Shown here piece by piece: positions 10,823-12,015 of a stretch of DNA of 12,015 nt. The notes beneath the pieces are model-generated. The model did no database searches. It worked only from the letters and a program-made list of their open reading frames with translations, and had not been told where the DNA came from. The DNA lies in NCBI GenBank assembly GCA_021797385.1, contig JAJZZW010000046.1, positions 1 through 12,015 on the forward strand, read 5' to 3'. How positions within the stretch are numbered: the stretch's first letter is position 1; each line of letters starts with the position of its first letter. The DNA is from Thermoplasmata archaeon (GTDB taxonomy: Archaea > Thermoplasmatota > Thermoplasmata > Thermoplasmatales > Thermoplasmataceae). The position numbers and the translations under genes were made by a program.

Positions 10823-12015
10823 TCACAGGACGGATGCAGCTACAACCTGATCATTTTCATCAACATTGATGAGTTTCACACCGGAAGTTACCCGGGACTG
10901 TATTCTGATTTCATCAGAGTTGAGCCTTATTGTTTTATTGTTCCTGGTTACAATAAGAACTTCCTGGGCATCCTGTACAGGAATGGCAGTCACCAATGAA
11001 CCGGTCCTCTCACTTTCCTTGAAGATGAGGTTTCCAGACGTCCCTCTATGGTGAATGGAGAAATCAGATACCAGTGTCCTTTTTCCTAGTCCATTCTCTG
11101 TAATGCTCATAACCGTGTCATTATCGTCCACAAGGAATGAATTTATTACCTCTGCACCACCCAATTTCATGGATTTTACACCGCGGGAGGCGCGGCCTGT
11201 TACAGATACCTCGTCACTGAGGAATACTGCTGCCTTATTGTTTGAAGCGGCAACGAATATTTTTGATGGCTTTTCCAGATCCATTACTGAAACAACTTCG
11301 TCCTGATCATCGAGCTTTATTATTTTCAGTCCGGATTCACGCATATCCAGTATTTCCTTTACCGGAGTTTTTTTGATGAATCCTTTCTTGGTTATTATGA
11401 TCAGATGATTTTTCGGGCTTTCCGGGGACTTCATTATCTGCTTGATTTTCTCGTTTTCAGCCATTTTCAGGAATGTACCACCGATGCTTCCCAGGGATGT
11501 TCTGGATTTCTTTTCTATGGTATATGCCTTGGCTTTCAATACTCTACCTGTGTTTGTAAAGAAGTAAATCATATCATGGGACATGCAGGAAAGTATGCTC
11601 CTCACAGTATCCTCCTTTCTTGTAGCTGTAATTGTGCCCTTTCCTCCTCTCTTCTGTACATTGTATTCTTCGGTTGAAACTCTTTTGATCAATCCATTTT
11701 CGCTCAGTATCATTATTGATTCCTCATTGGGTATCAGATCCTCGTCATTCCTTGAATTGATATCCCTGTTGAGTATGCCTGTTCGTCTTTCATCACCGAA
11801 CTGCTTTTTGATTTCAAGGGTTTCCTGCTTGAGCACATCACGCCTGGCAGAATCATTATTTATAATCAGGTTCAATCTTTCTATGTTCTCTTTTATGCTG
11901 ATGAGTTCTTCATTTATTTTTCTGATTTCCAGGCCGGTAAGCCTCTGCAGCCTCATTTCAAGTATGGCAACAGCCTGCTTTTCTGATAGATTCAACTGTG
12001 ACATCAGTGACGTTC
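10823..12015 (-). CDS. gyrA: DNA gyrase subunit A (3' part, runs off the window)
   Basis: GyrA cuts and rejoins DNA, and with GyrB introduces negative supercoils using ATP. The visible 397 or so residues start in the breakage-reunion domain (L-S-E-K-Q-A-V-A-I-L-E-M-R-L-Q-R-L-T-G-L-E, the end of the coiled-coil region). They continue through the C-terminal DNA-wrapping beta-pinwheel to the natural stop. The GyrA box, normally Q-R-R-G-G-K-G, is present as Q-K-R-G-G-K-G at residues 117-123, counting from the Met at 12004; it separates gyrase from topoisomerase IV. Repeated blade-like segments (I-x-I-I-T-K-K-G, V-M-S-I-T-E-N-G-L, V-L-I-V-T-R-N-N-K) follow. The frame stays open past that Met to the right edge, so the N-terminus and active-site Tyr lie outside. 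Gyrase in Thermoplasmatales is thought to be of bacterial origin. Whether gyrB is next door cannot be seen. Confidence 0.95.
   Translation of the reverse strand, partial: TSLMSQLNLSEKQAVAILEMRLQRLTGLEIRKINEELISIKENIERLNLIINNDSARRDVLKQETLEIKKQFGDERRTGILNRDINSRNDEDLIPNEESIMILSENGLIKRVSTEEYNVQKRGGKGTITATRKEDTVRSILSCMSHDMIYFFTNTGRVLKAKAYTIEKKSRTSLGSIGGTFLKMAENEKIKQIMKSPESPKNHLIIITKKGFIKKTPVKEILDMRESGLKIIKLDDQDEVVSVMDLEKPSKIFVAASNNKAAVFLSDEVSVTGRASRGVKSMKLGGAEVINSFLVDDNDTVMSITENGLGKRTLVSDFSIHHRGTSGNLIFKESERTGSLVTAIPVQDAQEVLIVTRNNKTIRLNSDEIRIQSRVTSGVKLINVDENDQVVAASVL

Noticed and set aside
12002..12004. Met at 12004 as the true start of a short GyrA-like protein
   Set aside because: The frame is open to the window edge and the sequence begins in the middle of the conserved breakage-reunion domain, so this is a gene cut by the window.
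1..12015. CRISPR arrays, insertion sequences, prophage genes, tRNA or rRNA
   Set aside because: There are no regularly spaced repeats, no transposase or integrase motifs, no cloverleaf-like segment and no rRNA-like stretch in the short intergenic gaps.

Overview
The window looks like chromosomal DNA of a Thermoplasmatales-type archaeon (acidophilic, wall-less Euryarchaeota such as Ferroplasma, Picrophilus, Cuniculiplasma or Thermoplasma). The genome is AT-rich. First genes of transcription units have no Shine-Dalgarno site and a TATA-like box about 21-28 bases before the ATG, while genes inside operons carry GGTGA or GAGG sites. A CopT/CopM/CopA-type copper locus, a c-type-cytochrome-free Rieske/cytochrome b cluster and a bacterial-type DNA gyrase occur together. 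The genus cannot be fixed from sequence reading alone.

Layout. Positions 2-406 (+) hold the 3' end of a PLP aminotransferase, convergent with a PEBP/YbhB-type protein (409-861, -). Positions 938-3676 (-) hold a copper-homeostasis locus: a HTH+TRASH regulator, a 44-residue YHS/TRASH mini-protein at 2973-3107 that is easily missed, and a Cu+ P1B-type ATPase with its own N-terminal YHS domain. An unrecognised cysteine-containing protein (3784-4107, +) diverges from the regulator. Positions 4087-5242 (-) encode tatA and tatC, divergent from a five-gene unit (5351-8333, +): a Rieske Fe-S protein with a Tat-like signal, cytochrome b and three small membrane proteins of unknown function. The rest holds proC (8456-9235, -), a four-helix membrane protein (9351-9722, +), homoserine dehydrogenase (9726-10709, -) and the 3' part of gyrA (10823-12015, -), which runs off the right edge.

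How they work together. The copper genes form a sensor-chaperone-exporter set in which each product carries a related small Cys-rich metal-binding domain. The Tat translocase next to the Rieske gene makes sense because Rieske proteins are folded with their [2Fe-2S] cluster before export; here the signal has KR in place of RR. The Rieske/cytochrome b operon should encode a bc1-like quinol-oxidising complex without cytochrome c1. The three small membrane genes, tightly coupled to it, are the best candidates in the window for undescribed subunits.

The most notable non-coding signals are a perfect 12-bp-arm inverted repeat between proC and the membrane-protein gene (9283-9310), three ATGCAT sites in the copT divergent region (3671-3782), and a GGCA/TGCC repeat just upstream of the copM TATA box (3145-3155). 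I see no tRNA, rRNA, CRISPR array, insertion sequence or prophage. Every stretch without a gene is shorter than 150 bases.
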